Source: Methylobacillus methanolivorans
Lineage (GTDB): Bacteria; Pseudomonadota; Gammaproteobacteria; Burkholderiales; Methylophilaceae
Reading direction: 5' to 3'
Assembly: GCF_044751345.1 (NCBI RefSeq)
Contig: NZ_JBIWXY010000002.1
Span: 1 to 64,000, forward strand
Length of the DNA: 64,000 nucleotides
Below, piece by piece: positions 1 to 8,616 of the stretch. Position numbers and translations under genes: made by a program. The notes under the pieces were generated by a model. The model saw only the letters and a list, made by a program, of their open reading frames with translations, did no database searches and had not been told where the DNA came from. Position 1 is the first letter of the stretch. Each line of letters starts with the position of its first letter.

Positions 1-38
1 CAACTTCGCTTCACATCACCTCGTTCAGCGAGCCGCGC

Positions 39-66
39 ATTTTACAGACCTTTTCGATCCAGTCAA
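39..66 (-). promoter_or_regulatory. rRNA-type promoter P3 (proximal)
   Basis: Minus strand -35 TTGACT (61-66), 16-base spacer, -10 TAAAAT (39-44), then GCGCGGCTCGC. An A-tract on the minus strand (T-run 71-78 on plus) sits just upstream of the -35, like an UP element. Transcription would begin near position 32 and leave the window at position 1. Confidence 0.75.
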
Positions 67-128
67 GCAGTTTTTTTTAACTTTCCAAAACTTGCTTAAC
101 AGCGCTTTGCTTTCTCAGCGAGCCGCGC

Positions 129-156
129 ATTTTACAGACCTTTTTAAATCGGTCAA
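129..156 (-). promoter_or_regulatory. rRNA-type promoter P2 (middle)
   Basis: Minus strand -35 TTGACC (151-156), 16-base spacer, -10 TAAAAT (129-134), then GCGCGG. The region upstream (about 160-180) is AT-rich and could act as an UP element. The -10 region and the bases after it match the proximal promoter almost exactly. Confidence 0.75.
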
Positions 157-214
157 GGAGAATTTTCATTTCTTTAAACTCTCCTGCGAGCCCCGCCGTT
201 CAAGCGAGGTGCGC

Positions 215-242
215 ATTCTACCCACCCCAGATTTCCGGTCAA
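215..242 (-). promoter_or_regulatory. rRNA-type promoter P1 (distal of three)
   Basis: On the minus strand there is a -35 TTGACC (237-242), a 16-base spacer and a -10 TAGAAT (215-220), followed by the GC-rich discriminator GCGC. A 16-base spacer with a GC-rich discriminator is the hallmark of stringently controlled stable-RNA promoters. It points left, out of the window, and lies just downstream of tyrS. No rRNA gene is visible, so the target is inferred. Confidence 0.7.
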
Positions 243-296
243 GTCCTTTTTGCCACTGTTACAAAATAATTACAACTGAGACTAGTTGAGCCTGTA

Positions 297-1496
297 TTAC
301 TTACCAATAGTAATACGTGCAAACTTGCGCTTACCTACTTGCGCTACCACTACCGCACCCAGTGGTAACTGTAGGCCTCGATCCGTCACCTTCTCACTGT
401 CCAACTTCACACCACCCTGCTCTATCATGCGGAATGCTTCGGAGGTGCTAGTAACCAAGCCGGCTTGCTTTAATAAGGGACCAATGGCGATGGAAGCCTC
501 TTGGATAGTCACACTCACTTCTGGCACATCTTCAGGAATTCCACCTTTTGAACGCAACTCAAAATCGGTAAGGGCATCAACAGCAGCTTGCTTACTATGG
601 AATCGTGCAACGATTTCCTGCGCAAAGCGCACCTTAATATTGCGTGGGTTCTCACCTGCTGCCACAGAGGCGCGCCACTGCTCAATAGTAGCCATTGATT
701 CAAATGACAACAAAGTAATATATCGCCACATCAATTCGTCAGACACTGACATGAGCTTACTAAATATAGTATTGGCTGGTTCAGCAATACCTATATAGTT
801 ACCCAAAGATTTGGACATCTTATTAACGCCGTCCAAGCCCTCAAGCAACGGAACAGTGAGAACAGACTGTGGGGCCTGACCAAAATGCTTCTGCAATTCA
901 CGACCCATTAATAAGTTAAAGCGCTGGTCAGTACCGCCAAGCTCAATATCCGCCTTCAAGGCTACAGAGTCATACCCCTGCAATAAAGGATAGAGGAACT
1001 CATGAATGGCAATTGGCTGGTTGCTTTTGTAACGCTTTTCAAAGTCATCACGTTCCAACATCCGTGCCACGGTGTGTGTTGCTGCCAACTTAAGCATGCC
1101 AGCGGCACCAAGTTCATTGATCCAACTTGAGTTGAACACCACTTCAGTCTGCTCAGGCTTGAGTATCTTGAAAACTTGCTCTTGGTAGGTTTGCGCATTG
1201 AGCTGCACCTGCTCAGCACTTAATGGCGGGCGGGTAGCACTTTTACCAGTAGGGTCGCCTATCATGCCGGTGAAATCACCAATCAAGAAAAGTACTTGAT
1301 GGCCGAGATCCTGAAACTGACGCAATTTATTGATCAATACCGCGTGCCCCAAATGCAAATCAGGAGCAGTCGGGTCGAAGCCCGCCTTTACCTTTAATGG
1401 TCGCCCAGACTTCAGCTTCTCAATCAGCTCCTGCTCGCCAATCAGGTCATCAATACCACGCTTTATCAGCGCCAAGTCATCGTTCAAATTCGCCAT
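297..1496 (-). CDS. tyrS: Tyrosyl-tRNA synthetase
   Basis: Class I aminoacyl-tRNA synthetase that charges tRNA-Tyr in the cytoplasm. The 399-residue protein has the HIGH-type motif as HLGH at residues 48-51 and KMSKS at about 226-230. The tyrosine-pocket region has the GGTDQ motif near 187-191. An S4 RNA-binding domain occupies roughly the last 65 residues. Length fits the bacterial family. The ATG start gives the expected short N-terminal helix. It is divergent from the M23 peptidase gene (108-bp gap), and its 3' end lies about 55 bp upstream of the distal rRNA-like promoter. Confidence 0.97.
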   Translation of the reverse strand: MANLNDDLALIKRGIDDLIGEQELIEKLKSGRPLKVKAGFDPTAPDLHLGHAVLINKLRQFQDLGHQVLFLIGDFTGMIGDPTGKSATRPPLSAEQVQLNAQTYQEQVFKILKPEQTEVVFNSSWINELGAAGMLKLAATHTVARMLERDDFEKRYKSNQPIAIHEFLYPLLQGYDSVALKADIELGGTDQRFNLLMGRELQKHFGQAPQSVLTVPLLEGLDGVNKMSKSLGNYIGIAEPANTIFSKLMSVSDELMWRYITLLSFESMATIEQWRASVAAGENPRNIKVRFAQEIVARFHSKQAAVDALTDFELRSKGGIPEDVPEVSVTIQEASIAIGPLLKQAGLVTSTSEAFRMIEQGGVKLDSEKVTDRGLQLPLGAVVVAQVGKRKFARITIGK

Positions 1497-1564
1497 ATCT
1501 GATAATTATCCGTATCTTAGGATGCTTTTTTGCCTTCACCATGCAGAATTTTTCTGTTAGCATG

Positions 1565-1594
1565 CCTCATCGTTAATTTGTAACAGTAATGAGG
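1565..1594 (+). promoter_or_regulatory. Possible hairpin covering the M23 gene ribosome site
   Basis: CCTCAT (1565-1570) is complementary to ATGAGG (1589-1594), with an inner TTA/TAA pairing. The 3' arm contains the GAGG that serves as the ribosome binding site of the GTG-started gene at 1604. The stem is short, so this is only a candidate for translational control. Confidence 0.3.
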
Positions 1595-1603
1595 TAGTGA
1601 CCA

Positions 1604-2950
1604 GTGCAGCAAACTGAGCAGAGCCAAAAGGAAGTTATTTTAACGCAAAACCCAGCATTAAAAGAACGCAAGCTACGCCTGCGTTGGTTGCTCGCCATTT
1701 CCAGCCTGCCACTCTTCGGTATCATTACTGCTTTCGGTATCGCACCACAAACTTCTACGCAGGATATTGCGATTTCCACGATTATTGAGGATATTGCACT
1801 CCCTGAGATTTCTACCCCGCTAGTTTCAGAAAATCTCGAAAGCGAAAACTATTGGCAAGCAGATCAAGTCCGCCGCGATGACACCTTGTCCAGCCTAATG
1901 GCCCGCTTGAATGTACAGAATAACGAGGCCCTGGAGTTCTTACGCAGAAACGCTGAAGCAAGCGCACTCGCTTCCCAATTGCGACCAGGACGTGCCATTC
2001 AAGCTCAGGTCAACGGCAATGGCGAATTGCTCAAACTGCAATACCAACTCAGCCCAACTTCCACTCTTACCGTAGAGCGCACCGATTCTGGTTACCAGGC
2101 CAAGACTGGTGAGCCGACCTTTGAAGTTCATAATGTACTGAAAACAGCTGAAATTCGTAGCTCCCTATTTGCAGCTACCGATGCGGCAGACATTCCAGAT
2201 TCCATCGCCATTCAGATGGCAGAGATTTTCTCTTCCGATATCGACTTCCATAGCGACTTGCGGAAAGGCGATCGCTTTGTCGTCATTTACGAAGCGAAAT
2301 ACAATAACGGCAACTTGGTGAACACCGGCCAAGTTCTGGCTGCTGAATTCACCAATCAAGGCAAGACCTATAAAGCGATTATGTATCGCAATCCCGAAGG
2401 TAAAGTCGCGTACTACACACCCGAAGGCAAAAGCCTGCATAAATCTTTCCTGCGCTCCCCACTGGAATTCACGCGTATCAGTTCCGGCTTCACCATGGGT
2501 CGCTTCCATCCAATTCTACAGAAAATGCGTGCTCATAAAGGCGTTGATCTTGCAGCCCCTATCGGCACCCGCATTAAAGCACCTGCGGACGGTGTTGTGC
2601 AGTTTGTTGGCGTTAAAGGTGGTTACGGTAACGTGATTTACTTGCAACACAGCAATGGCGTCACCACTGTCTATGGCCACCTTTCCCGCTTTGCACCTGG
2701 CTTGCGGAATGGCATGAAAGTGTCCCAAGGCGACATCATTGGCAATGTTGGCATGACAGGCATGGCAACCGGACCACATCTGCATTATGAATTCCTGCTC
2801 AATGGCATCCACAGGGACCCTCTGAAGGTAGCATTGCCTGCGGCCCAGCCACTCGCACCACAATACCGTGATGCTTTCCTCACTCACAGTGCCAATTTAA
2901 GCGCCCAATTACAATTGCTGAGTGCAAGCAACGTCGCGTCGCTTGACTAG
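1604..2950 (+). CDS. mepM: M23 family murein DD-endopeptidase (MepM-like)
   Basis: Probable envelope zinc metallopeptidase that cuts peptide cross-links of peptidoglycan. It starts with GTG, 9 bases after a GAGG. One membrane anchor or uncleaved signal lies at about residues 28-46. The central part resembles the OapA/LysM-like region of MepM. The C-terminal M23 domain has HKGVD (Zn ligands His and Asp, about residue 310) and GPHLHYE (HxH, about 393). At 448 residues it matches E. coli MepM (440). It is followed after 2 bases by anmK, so murein cleavage and murein-sugar recycling are probably co-expressed. Confidence 0.88.
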   Translation: MQQTEQSQKEVILTQNPALKERKLRLRWLLAISSLPLFGIITAFGIAPQTSTQDIAISTIIEDIALPEISTPLVSENLESENYWQADQVRRDDTLSSLMARLNVQNNEALEFLRRNAEASALASQLRPGRAIQAQVNGNGELLKLQYQLSPTSTLTVERTDSGYQAKTGEPTFEVHNVLKTAEIRSSLFAATDAADIPDSIAIQMAEIFSSDIDFHSDLRKGDRFVVIYEAKYNNGNLVNTGQVLAAEFTNQGKTYKAIMYRNPEGKVAYYTPEGKSLHKSFLRSPLEFTRISSGFTMGRFHPILQKMRAHKGVDLAAPIGTRIKAPADGVVQFVGVKGGYGNVIYLQHSNGVTTVYGHLSRFAPGLRNGMKVSQGDIIGNVGMTGMATGPHLHYEFLLNGIHRDPLKVALPAAQPLAPQYRDAFLTHSANLSAQLQLLSASNVASLD

Positions 2951-2952
2951 TA

Positions 2953-4059
2953 GTGCAGGCTAAGCTTTTTATTGGCCTGATGTCAGGCACCAGCCTGGAT
3001 GGTGCCGACAGCGTCATTGCATCTGTTGATCAACATCAATACCAAGTCATCGCGCAACAATTCACGCCCTATCCAGCCACGCTAAAACAACAATTATTGG
3101 CACTGCACGATGCAGGCCATAATGAACTGGAAACTGCCGCATTGCTAGGCAATCAGCTTGCGCAGTTGTATGCCCAGAACATTGAAGCACTTTTACAGAA
3201 TGCCAGGATTGATCGCACGGCTATTTCTGCCATTGGCTGCCACGGGCAGACGATACGCCACCGACCAGAACTCGGTTTTACATTGCAGATAGGCAACCCA
3301 GCATTATTAGCCGAGCTGACTGGTATCCGAGTCGTTGCTGATTTCCGTAGCCGTGACATTGCTGCCGGCGGTCACGGCGCACCGCTGGTCCCTGCTTTTC
3401 ATGCCGCCATATTCTCGTCCACCGATAAGCACCGCGTGGTGCTCAATATTGGCGGCATTGCCAACCTGACCAATCTACCGGCCAACAGTGCAGAGATCAC
3501 TGGCTTTGACACCGGCCCTGGCAATATGCTGATGGATGCATGGATCCACAAACATCAAGGCAAGGATTACGATGCGAATGGGGATTGGGCTAGCGGTGGC
3601 AAACTGATTCCCAAGCTACTACACCAGATGCTTGCGGATCCCTTCTTCTCGATGCCACCACCGAAGAGCACAGGGCGTGATACCTTCAATCTTGCCTGGC
3701 TGGAACAACACCTGCACCAGATACAGGATAAAACGGTACCAGAAGATGTACAGCGCACGCTTTTGGAGCTGACTGCGATGACAATTGCCATCGCAGTGAC
3801 ACAGTATTGCGGTAATGTTGATGAGCTGTATGTCTGTGGCGGAGGCGCTTATAATGAAGCCTTGCTGCAACGATTACAGAAACTGCTGCCACGGGTAACC
3901 ATTGCACAGAGCGATACGCTTGGCCTTAGCGTCAATGCCGTAGAAGCTAGCGCTTTTGCCTGGCTAGCCAGGCAAACCCTGGAGGGTCTGCCCGGCAACC
4001 TGCCTGCTGTCACTGGCGCATGCGGCCCGAGAATACTTGGCGCAGTTTATGCTGCGTAA
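2953..4059 (+). CDS. anmK: Anhydro-N-acetylmuramic acid kinase
   Basis: Phosphorylates 1,6-anhydro-MurNAc to MurNAc-6-phosphate in cytosolic cell-wall recycling. The N-terminus carries the family signature GLMSGTSLDGAD (residues 8-19). The ATPase core has FDTGPGNMLMD near 180 and CGGGAYN near 296. Length 368 residues, normal for the family. The GTG start is 2 bases after the stop of the M23 gene, implying translational coupling. Confidence 0.96.
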   Translation: MQAKLFIGLMSGTSLDGADSVIASVDQHQYQVIAQQFTPYPATLKQQLLALHDAGHNELETAALLGNQLAQLYAQNIEALLQNARIDRTAISAIGCHGQTIRHRPELGFTLQIGNPALLAELTGIRVVADFRSRDIAAGGHGAPLVPAFHAAIFSSTDKHRVVLNIGGIANLTNLPANSAEITGFDTGPGNMLMDAWIHKHQGKDYDANGDWASGGKLIPKLLHQMLADPFFSMPPPKSTGRDTFNLAWLEQHLHQIQDKTVPEDVQRTLLELTAMTIAIAVTQYCGNVDELYVCGGGAYNEALLQRLQKLLPRVTIAQSDTLGLSVNAVEASAFAWLARQTLEGLPGNLPAVTGACGPRILGAVYAA

Positions 4060-4089
4060 TTTGTAACTAACAACCCTCTTGACTCAATA

Positions 4090-5385
4090 ATGATGAAACC
4101 AAGCAAAGTCACTCTTACCTTCGATGACGGTTCTGCACCCATCGAATTGCCCATCCTGCCCGGCAAGCTAGGACCCAGTGTCATCGACATTCGCTCCTTG
4201 GGCAAGCATGGCTATTTCACTTACGACCCTGGATTTCTTTCCACTGCTTCTTGTGACTCCAATATTACTTATATTGATGGTGAGCAGGGCTTGCTGTTTT
4301 ATCGCGGTTATCCTATTGAGCAACTGGCAGAACACTCCGACTTCATGGAAGTCAGCTATCTGCTGATGCATGGTGAATTGCCGAATGCTGAGCAAAAGAC
4401 CAAATTTACCAATACCATCACGCGCCATAGCATGGTGCATGACCAGCTCACGCACATTTTCCGCGGCTTCCGCCGCGATGCGCACCCAATGGCTGTCATG
4501 GTAGGCGTTGTTGGCTCCATGTCGGCTTTCTACCACGAAGCGATTGATGTGAGTGATCCGAAAAATCGCGAATTTGCAGCACATCGCTTACTGGCCAAGG
4601 TGCCAACCATTGCAGCCTGGAGCTACAAGTACAATATTGGCCAGCCATTCATGTATCCGAAGAACCGCTTTAACTATGCGGAAAACTTCATGCACATGAT
4701 GTTTGCTACCCCGTGTGAAGACTATGAGCCTAACCCGGTGCTGGCAAAAGCTTTTGAACGCATTCTGATCCTACATGCAGATCATGAGCAGAATGCCTCG
4801 ACCTCAACCGTGAGGCTCGCAGGCTCCAGTGGCGCCAACCCGTTTGCTTGCGTTGCAGCAGGGATTGCTTCCCTCTGGGGCCCTGCACACGGTGGTGCTA
4901 ATGAAGCCACATTGAAAATGCTGGAAGAAATTGGCGATGTCAGTCGCATTGGCGAATATATCAAGCGAGCCAAGGACAAAACTGACTCATTCCGGCTGAT
5001 GGGTTTTGGTCATCGCGTTTATCGCAATATGGACCCACGGGCAGCTATTATGCGCCAGACTTGTCACCAAGTACTGGACGAACTGGGCCTGCATGATGAC
5101 CCTATGTTCAAACTGGCACTGGAACTGGAAAAGATCGCACTGGAAGATGAATATTTCGTCAGCCGTCAGTTGTATCCTAATGTCGACTTCTACTCCGGTA
5201 TTGTCATGCGTGCGATGGGCATCCCGAACTCCATGTTCACGGCCATCTTCGCCTTGGCGCGCACCGTTGGTTGGGTTGCACAATGGAATGAAATGATGTC
5301 CGACCCCGGCTCCAAGATTGGCCGTCCACGCCAGCTTTACATGGGCCCGGAACGTCGTGACTTTGTACCAATTGATCAGCGTTAA
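4090..5385 (+). CDS. gltA: Citrate synthase (type II, hexameric)
   Basis: Condenses oxaloacetate and acetyl-CoA. 431 residues, the usual size of the NADH-sensitive Gram-negative enzyme. Visible hallmarks are the N-terminal EGxLxFRGYPIEQLA-like stretch near 77, the catalytic HADHEQNAST region near 236, and GFGHRVYRNMDPRA near 306 followed by the active-site aspartate region (VDFYSG, near 365). Two adjacent ATG codons (4090, 4093) are possible starts; no strong ribosome site is seen. It ends before a strong terminator shared with erpA. Confidence 0.97.
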   Translation: MMKPSKVTLTFDDGSAPIELPILPGKLGPSVIDIRSLGKHGYFTYDPGFLSTASCDSNITYIDGEQGLLFYRGYPIEQLAEHSDFMEVSYLLMHGELPNAEQKTKFTNTITRHSMVHDQLTHIFRGFRRDAHPMAVMVGVVGSMSAFYHEAIDVSDPKNREFAAHRLLAKVPTIAAWSYKYNIGQPFMYPKNRFNYAENFMHMMFATPCEDYEPNPVLAKAFERILILHADHEQNASTSTVRLAGSSGANPFACVAAGIASLWGPAHGGANEATLKMLEEIGDVSRIGEYIKRAKDKTDSFRLMGFGHRVYRNMDPRAAIMRQTCHQVLDELGLHDDPMFKLALELEKIALEDEYFVSRQLYPNVDFYSGIVMRAMGIPNSMFTAIFALARTVGWVAQWNEMMSDPGSKIGRPRQLYMGPERRDFVPIDQR

Positions 5386-5406
5386 GAAGTTAACGCGCTG
5401 ATACAA

Positions 5407-5434
5407 AAGAAAAGGGGCCGATGGCCCCTTTTCT
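5407..5434. terminator. Bidirectional terminator, gltA/erpA
   Basis: GGGGCC and GGCCCC form a stem with a short loop, flanked by A-rich and T-rich arms on both sides, in the gap between the convergent gltA and erpA genes. It can stop transcription both ways. Confidence 0.85.
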
Positions 5435-5458
5435 AATTCACGTGCTACCTATGTGTCA

Positions 5459-5812
5459 TTAGGCAGAAAACGATGATCCACAACCACAAGTCGTCGTTGC
5501 GTTAGGATTACGAATCACAAACTGAGAGCCCTGCAGGCTATCTTGATAATCAATCTCCGCACCTACCAAGTATTGCAGGCTCATCGGGTCGATCAACAAT
5601 GTGACACCATCCTTATCAACGGTCGTATCATCGTCGTTGACGATTTCCTCAAAGGTAAAGCCGTACTGAAAGCCAGAACAACCACCGCCGCTCACGAATA
5701 CGCGCAACTTAAGATCCGGCGACCCTTCTTCATCAATCAATTCTTTTACCTTGCGTGCCGCATTGTCGGTAAAGACTAATGGGCTTGGGATTTCTTCTGT
5801 GACAGCATTCAT
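5459..5812 (-). CDS. erpA: Iron-sulfur cluster insertion protein ErpA
   Basis: A-type carrier that delivers Fe-S clusters to apo-proteins in the cytosol. 117 residues with the three conserved cysteines: GGGCSGFQY (near 45) and CGCGSSF at the C-terminus. The N-terminal extension and TDNAA stretch fit ErpA better than IscA. No isc cluster is nearby. It lies at the end of a minus-strand run with bactofilin and the DUF6776 gene, an arrangement common in betaproteobacteria. Confidence 0.94.
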   Translation of the reverse strand: MNAVTEEIPSPLVFTDNAARKVKELIDEEGSPDLKLRVFVSGGGCSGFQYGFTFEEIVNDDDTTVDKDGVTLLIDPMSLQYLVGAEIDYQDSLQGSQFVIRNPNATTTCGCGSSFSA

Positions 5813-5867
5813 GATGGGTAACTCCTTAAACTAATTGAATTCATTATCCTGCGCGCGACTCGCGCGG

Positions 5868-6272
5868 TCAATCTTTGCCCTCGGGCATGATAGGGCTTTC
5901 TGCTTTGGCAGCATCCCCCAAATAAACCAGCTTGCCCTCAATAATGGCACCGGTGTGGATTTCCAGCGATTTATAATACACATCCCCGCTAATTCTGGAT
6001 TTAGCAAGCAACTCCAGATAATGACTTGAACGTACCGGTCCTTGCACTTCACCATTCAATACTATGCGAGCCACAGTCACAGCGCCTTCTATGCGCCCTT
6101 GCTCACTTAATACCAGCGTACTGGGAGTACCAGAAGACTCACTCACATCCCCCTTGATTTGACCATCGACACGCAAGCCACCATTGAATGTAATATTGCC
6201 CTCAATGCGTGTATCGGTGCTGATCAAGGTATCGATGCGGCTTTGTGGTTTATTCTTGCTCTTGAAGAACAT
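5868..6272 (-). CDS. Bactofilin (polymer-forming cytoskeletal protein)
   Basis: 134 residues. The central region is a right-handed beta-helix-like repeat of short strands (GNITFNGGLRVDGQIKGDV, then GRIEGAVTVARIVLNGEVQG), typical of the bactofilin/DUF583 family. Tails at both ends are polar and probably disordered. Bactofilins form nucleotide-independent filaments involved in cell shape, wall synthesis or polarity. The gene is between the DUF6776 gene and erpA on the same strand, with about 36 and 55 bp gaps. Confidence 0.9.
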   Translation of the reverse strand: MFFKSKNKPQSRIDTLISTDTRIEGNITFNGGLRVDGQIKGDVSESSGTPSTLVLSEQGRIEGAVTVARIVLNGEVQGPVRSSHYLELLAKSRISGDVYYKSLEIHTGAIIEGKLVYLGDAAKAESPIMPEGKD

Positions 6273-6308
6273 GCGTCTACCTTTTTCCAGAAGTGATGCA
6301 TATCAGCC

Positions 6309-7013
6309 TCATCCAGGTAATTCTACCTTCTGGCTAATATTGGGCTGTGTCGCCCCGGTTTCAAGAAAGCTGAGTTCAACTTCTTCAGCCGTGATGTTGT
6401 CTGGCAAGGCGAAGCTGCCATCCATGCGTTGGTAATACCGGAAATTTACTTTTGCCTGATTGCTATTGGCAGGCTGTAATATCAGTGGAAGCTTGACCAC
6501 TTGCCCTTGCTGGTTATGGCCCTGCACAATAAAACTTAGACTACCCTGCACTGGCTTGCTGGAATTGCCTTGCTGGGATAGCACCAAGTGATATTGATAA
6601 TGCCCAGGCTCCTTGGCCTTCTCGACAAACAAGCGAGTCAATTTCACCGACTTAACAACAGCATCACCATTTTGCATGCTTTTATAAAACGCCAAGTCTT
6701 CCTTGAGTTTGATTAACTCATCTTGCACCTGCTCGAAATCATTTGCCAGCTTGTCCTGCGCTGCCCGTTGTACCTGCAATTGCCGCTCCGCCATGACAGT
6801 ACGACTTATCAGCTCCTGCTTGCTCGGCTCGTTTGCATCCACCATACCCAGGGTACCACTGACATTCAACCGCCAATAAGCCAGCAGATATCCCACGATG
6901 ACAAGCCCCACGATCATGAGCCAGCGCCAATACCAGGCCCGGTGAGACTTAATGGCTACCGGCTTGGTTGGCTTATGGAAGTGACGCTTAACGCGGCGTG
7001 AAAGTCGCTTCAT
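6309..7013 (-). CDS. DUF6776-type membrane-anchored coiled-coil protein
   Basis: 234 residues. The basic N-terminus is followed by a single membrane segment at about residues 29-48, a coiled coil at about 65-112, and a beta-rich C-terminal domain that is presumably periplasmic. It resembles the DUF6776 proteins that precede bactofilin genes in betaproteobacteria. The neighbourhood suggests a role in placing or anchoring the bactofilin, but this is inference. Function unknown. Confidence 0.75.
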   Translation of the reverse strand: MKRLSRRVKRHFHKPTKPVAIKSHRAWYWRWLMIVGLVIVGYLLAYWRLNVSGTLGMVDANEPSKQELISRTVMAERQLQVQRAAQDKLANDFEQVQDELIKLKEDLAFYKSMQNGDAVVKSVKLTRLFVEKAKEPGHYQYHLVLSQQGNSSKPVQGSLSFIVQGHNQQGQVVKLPLILQPANSNQAKVNFRYYQRMDGSFALPDNITAEEVELSFLETGATQPNISQKVELPG

Positions 7014-7020
7014 CTAACGC

Positions 7021-8076
7021 TCAAGGTAGCAACGGCACAATATTCAAGCCGGCCTGCTCATCCAGATCAAACATGATATTCATGTTCTGCACTGCCTGAC
7101 CGGCGGCTCCCTTCACTAGGTTATCCTGCACCACGATGATCGTGAGATAACCGCTATCTGCTTGGGGATGGAGCGCTAAACGCAATTGGTTGGCTCCACG
7201 CACTGAGCGCGTTTCGGGCAAGCTACCCGGAGGTAATACGTCGACAAACGCCTCTCCCTGATAACGCGCTTCATACAAGCCCTGGATATCTGTTTTCAAA
7301 CCCAATGCCGAAAGTTTGACATAGATAGTGGACAACATACCGCGAATCATCGGGATTAAATGTGGCACAAAAATAAACTGCACCTGCTCACCTGCGATCT
7401 GCTGCAGCTGCGCATGAATTTCAGGATGATGCCGGTGTCCCGCAACACCATAGGCTTTCATATTATCGCTGGACTCTGCAAACAAAGTGGCAACTTCTGC
7501 CTTTCTACCTGCGCCAGAAACGCCGGACTTGGAATCGGAGATAATAGGCACCGATAAATCGATCAACCCTTGCTCCAGCAAAGGAGCCAATCCCAGCAAT
7601 ACGGTGGTCGGGTAACATCCTGGATTGCCAATGACTTGTGCAGCACGCACTTTGTCACGATATAGCTCAGGGATACCATAGGCGGCATCGGCCAAAATCT
7701 CTGGGCAACTATGGGACAGCTTATACCATTGCTCAAATACTGCCGTGTCCTGCAAGCGGAAGTCCGCAGCTAAATCGATGACTTTTACTCCCGCAGCCAC
7801 TAGTGCCTTGGCCTGACTCATAGCCACACCATGCGGTGTCGCGAAAAACACAACGTCACACAAAGTCAGATCAGCTTGTGCGGGATCGGTAAATGCAAGG
7901 TTCACACGCCCACGTAAGCTAGGGAACATATCCGCCACTGGCAGGCCCGCTTCGCCGCGTGAAGTAATCACACTCAATTCTACATCCGGATGTAGGGCCA
8001 AGAGTCGCAATAACTCGACACCGGTATATCCAGTACCGCCAACAATGCCAACCTTTATCTTTTTGCTTTGCATCAC
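7021..8076 (-). CDS. argC: N-acetyl-gamma-glutamyl-phosphate reductase
   Basis: NADPH-dependent reduction of N-acetylglutamyl phosphate, third step of arginine synthesis. The Rossmann motif GGTGYTGVELLRLL is at residues 14-27. The catalytic cysteine is in GNPGCYPTT near 155. 351 residues, the long (type 1) form. Two ATG codons are adjacent at the start. The gene is 7 bases upstream of the DUF6776 gene. The other arginine gene in the window, argH, is unlinked at 25 kb. Confidence 0.96.
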   Translation of the reverse strand: MMQSKKIKVGIVGGTGYTGVELLRLLALHPDVELSVITSRGEAGLPVADMFPSLRGRVNLAFTDPAQADLTLCDVVFFATPHGVAMSQAKALVAAGVKVIDLAADFRLQDTAVFEQWYKLSHSCPEILADAAYGIPELYRDKVRAAQVIGNPGCYPTTVLLGLAPLLEQGLIDLSVPIISDSKSGVSGAGRKAEVATLFAESSDNMKAYGVAGHRHHPEIHAQLQQIAGEQVQFIFVPHLIPMIRGMLSTIYVKLSALGLKTDIQGLYEARYQGEAFVDVLPPGSLPETRSVRGANQLRLALHPQADSGYLTIIVVQDNLVKGAAGQAVQNMNIMFDLDEQAGLNIVPLLP

Positions 8077-8163
8077 TTGAACTTACCTTCCGCATGCCCC
8101 ATGGCATATCCACAGGAAATCTATAGTAACAAAACCCCAAGACATTTTGAAAACAGCCAAAAC

Positions 8164-8192
8164 AAAAAAGCCGCAACAAGTGCGGCTTTTTT
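8164..8192. terminator. Rho-independent terminator after rpsI
   Basis: AGCCGCA pairs with TGCGGCT around a 5-base loop, with an A-run on one side and T-run on the other. On the minus strand it ends the rplM-rpsI transcript before argC; the symmetry would also let it work in the other direction. Confidence 0.88.
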
Positions 8193-8211
8193 GATGATAC
8201 GGCAGTAAAGC

Positions 8212-8604
8212 TTAGCGCTTGGAGAACTGCTTACGACGACGTGCTTTACGCAGGCCGACTTTCTTACGCTCAACTTCACGTGCATCACGAGTCACGAAAC
8301 CTGCCTTGGACAGGGCGCTCTTCAGAGCAGCATCGTAATCGATCAGTGCACGGGTAATACCGTGACGCACTGCACCAGCTTGACCGGACTCGCCACCGCC
8401 AGTGACGTTCACCAGAATGTCGAAGCTCGCTTCGTTTTCTGTCAAAGCCAATGGTTGACGCAGGATCATGCGTGATGTCACGCGGGAGAAGTATTCGTCA
8501 GCAGGCTTGTCGTTAACAACGATGTTACCGCTACCGGACTTCAGGAATACACGAGCTACCGAACTCTTGCGGCGGCCAGTACCGTAGTTATATTTACCAA
8601 TCAT
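8212..8604 (-). CDS. rpsI: 30S ribosomal protein S9
   Basis: 130 residues. The N-terminal YGTGRRKSSVARV and the very basic C-terminal tail ending KKVGLRKARRRKQFSKR are diagnostic; the tail reaches the P-site tRNA in the ribosome. It follows rplM by 12 bases, the universal L13-S9 operon, and is followed by a strong terminator. Confidence 0.98.
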   Translation of the reverse strand: MIGKYNYGTGRRKSSVARVFLKSGSGNIVVNDKPADEYFSRVTSRMILRQPLALTENEASFDILVNVTGGGESGQAGAVRHGITRALIDYDAALKSALSKAGFVTRDAREVERKKVGLRKARRRKQFSKR

Positions 8605-8616
8605 CGCTGCTTATCC

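Larger units (their letters stand above)
22..242 (-). repeat. Three tandem promoter repeats, about 86-90 bp apart
   Basis: The blocks 28-66, 118-156 and 204-242 share the same layout: discriminator with GCGC, -10, 16-base spacer, -35. The first two are nearly identical over about 20 bases around the -10; the third is diverged. The arrangement suggests promoter duplication upstream of a stable-RNA operon. Confidence 0.7.

Noticed and set aside
92..289. 65-codon plus-strand ORF over the left promoter region
   Set aside because: It runs through the tandem rRNA-type promoters, has no ribosome site and repeats the promoter sequence; not a gene.
286..798. 170-codon plus-strand ORF
   Set aside because: Lies antisense to tyrS, which has all family motifs.
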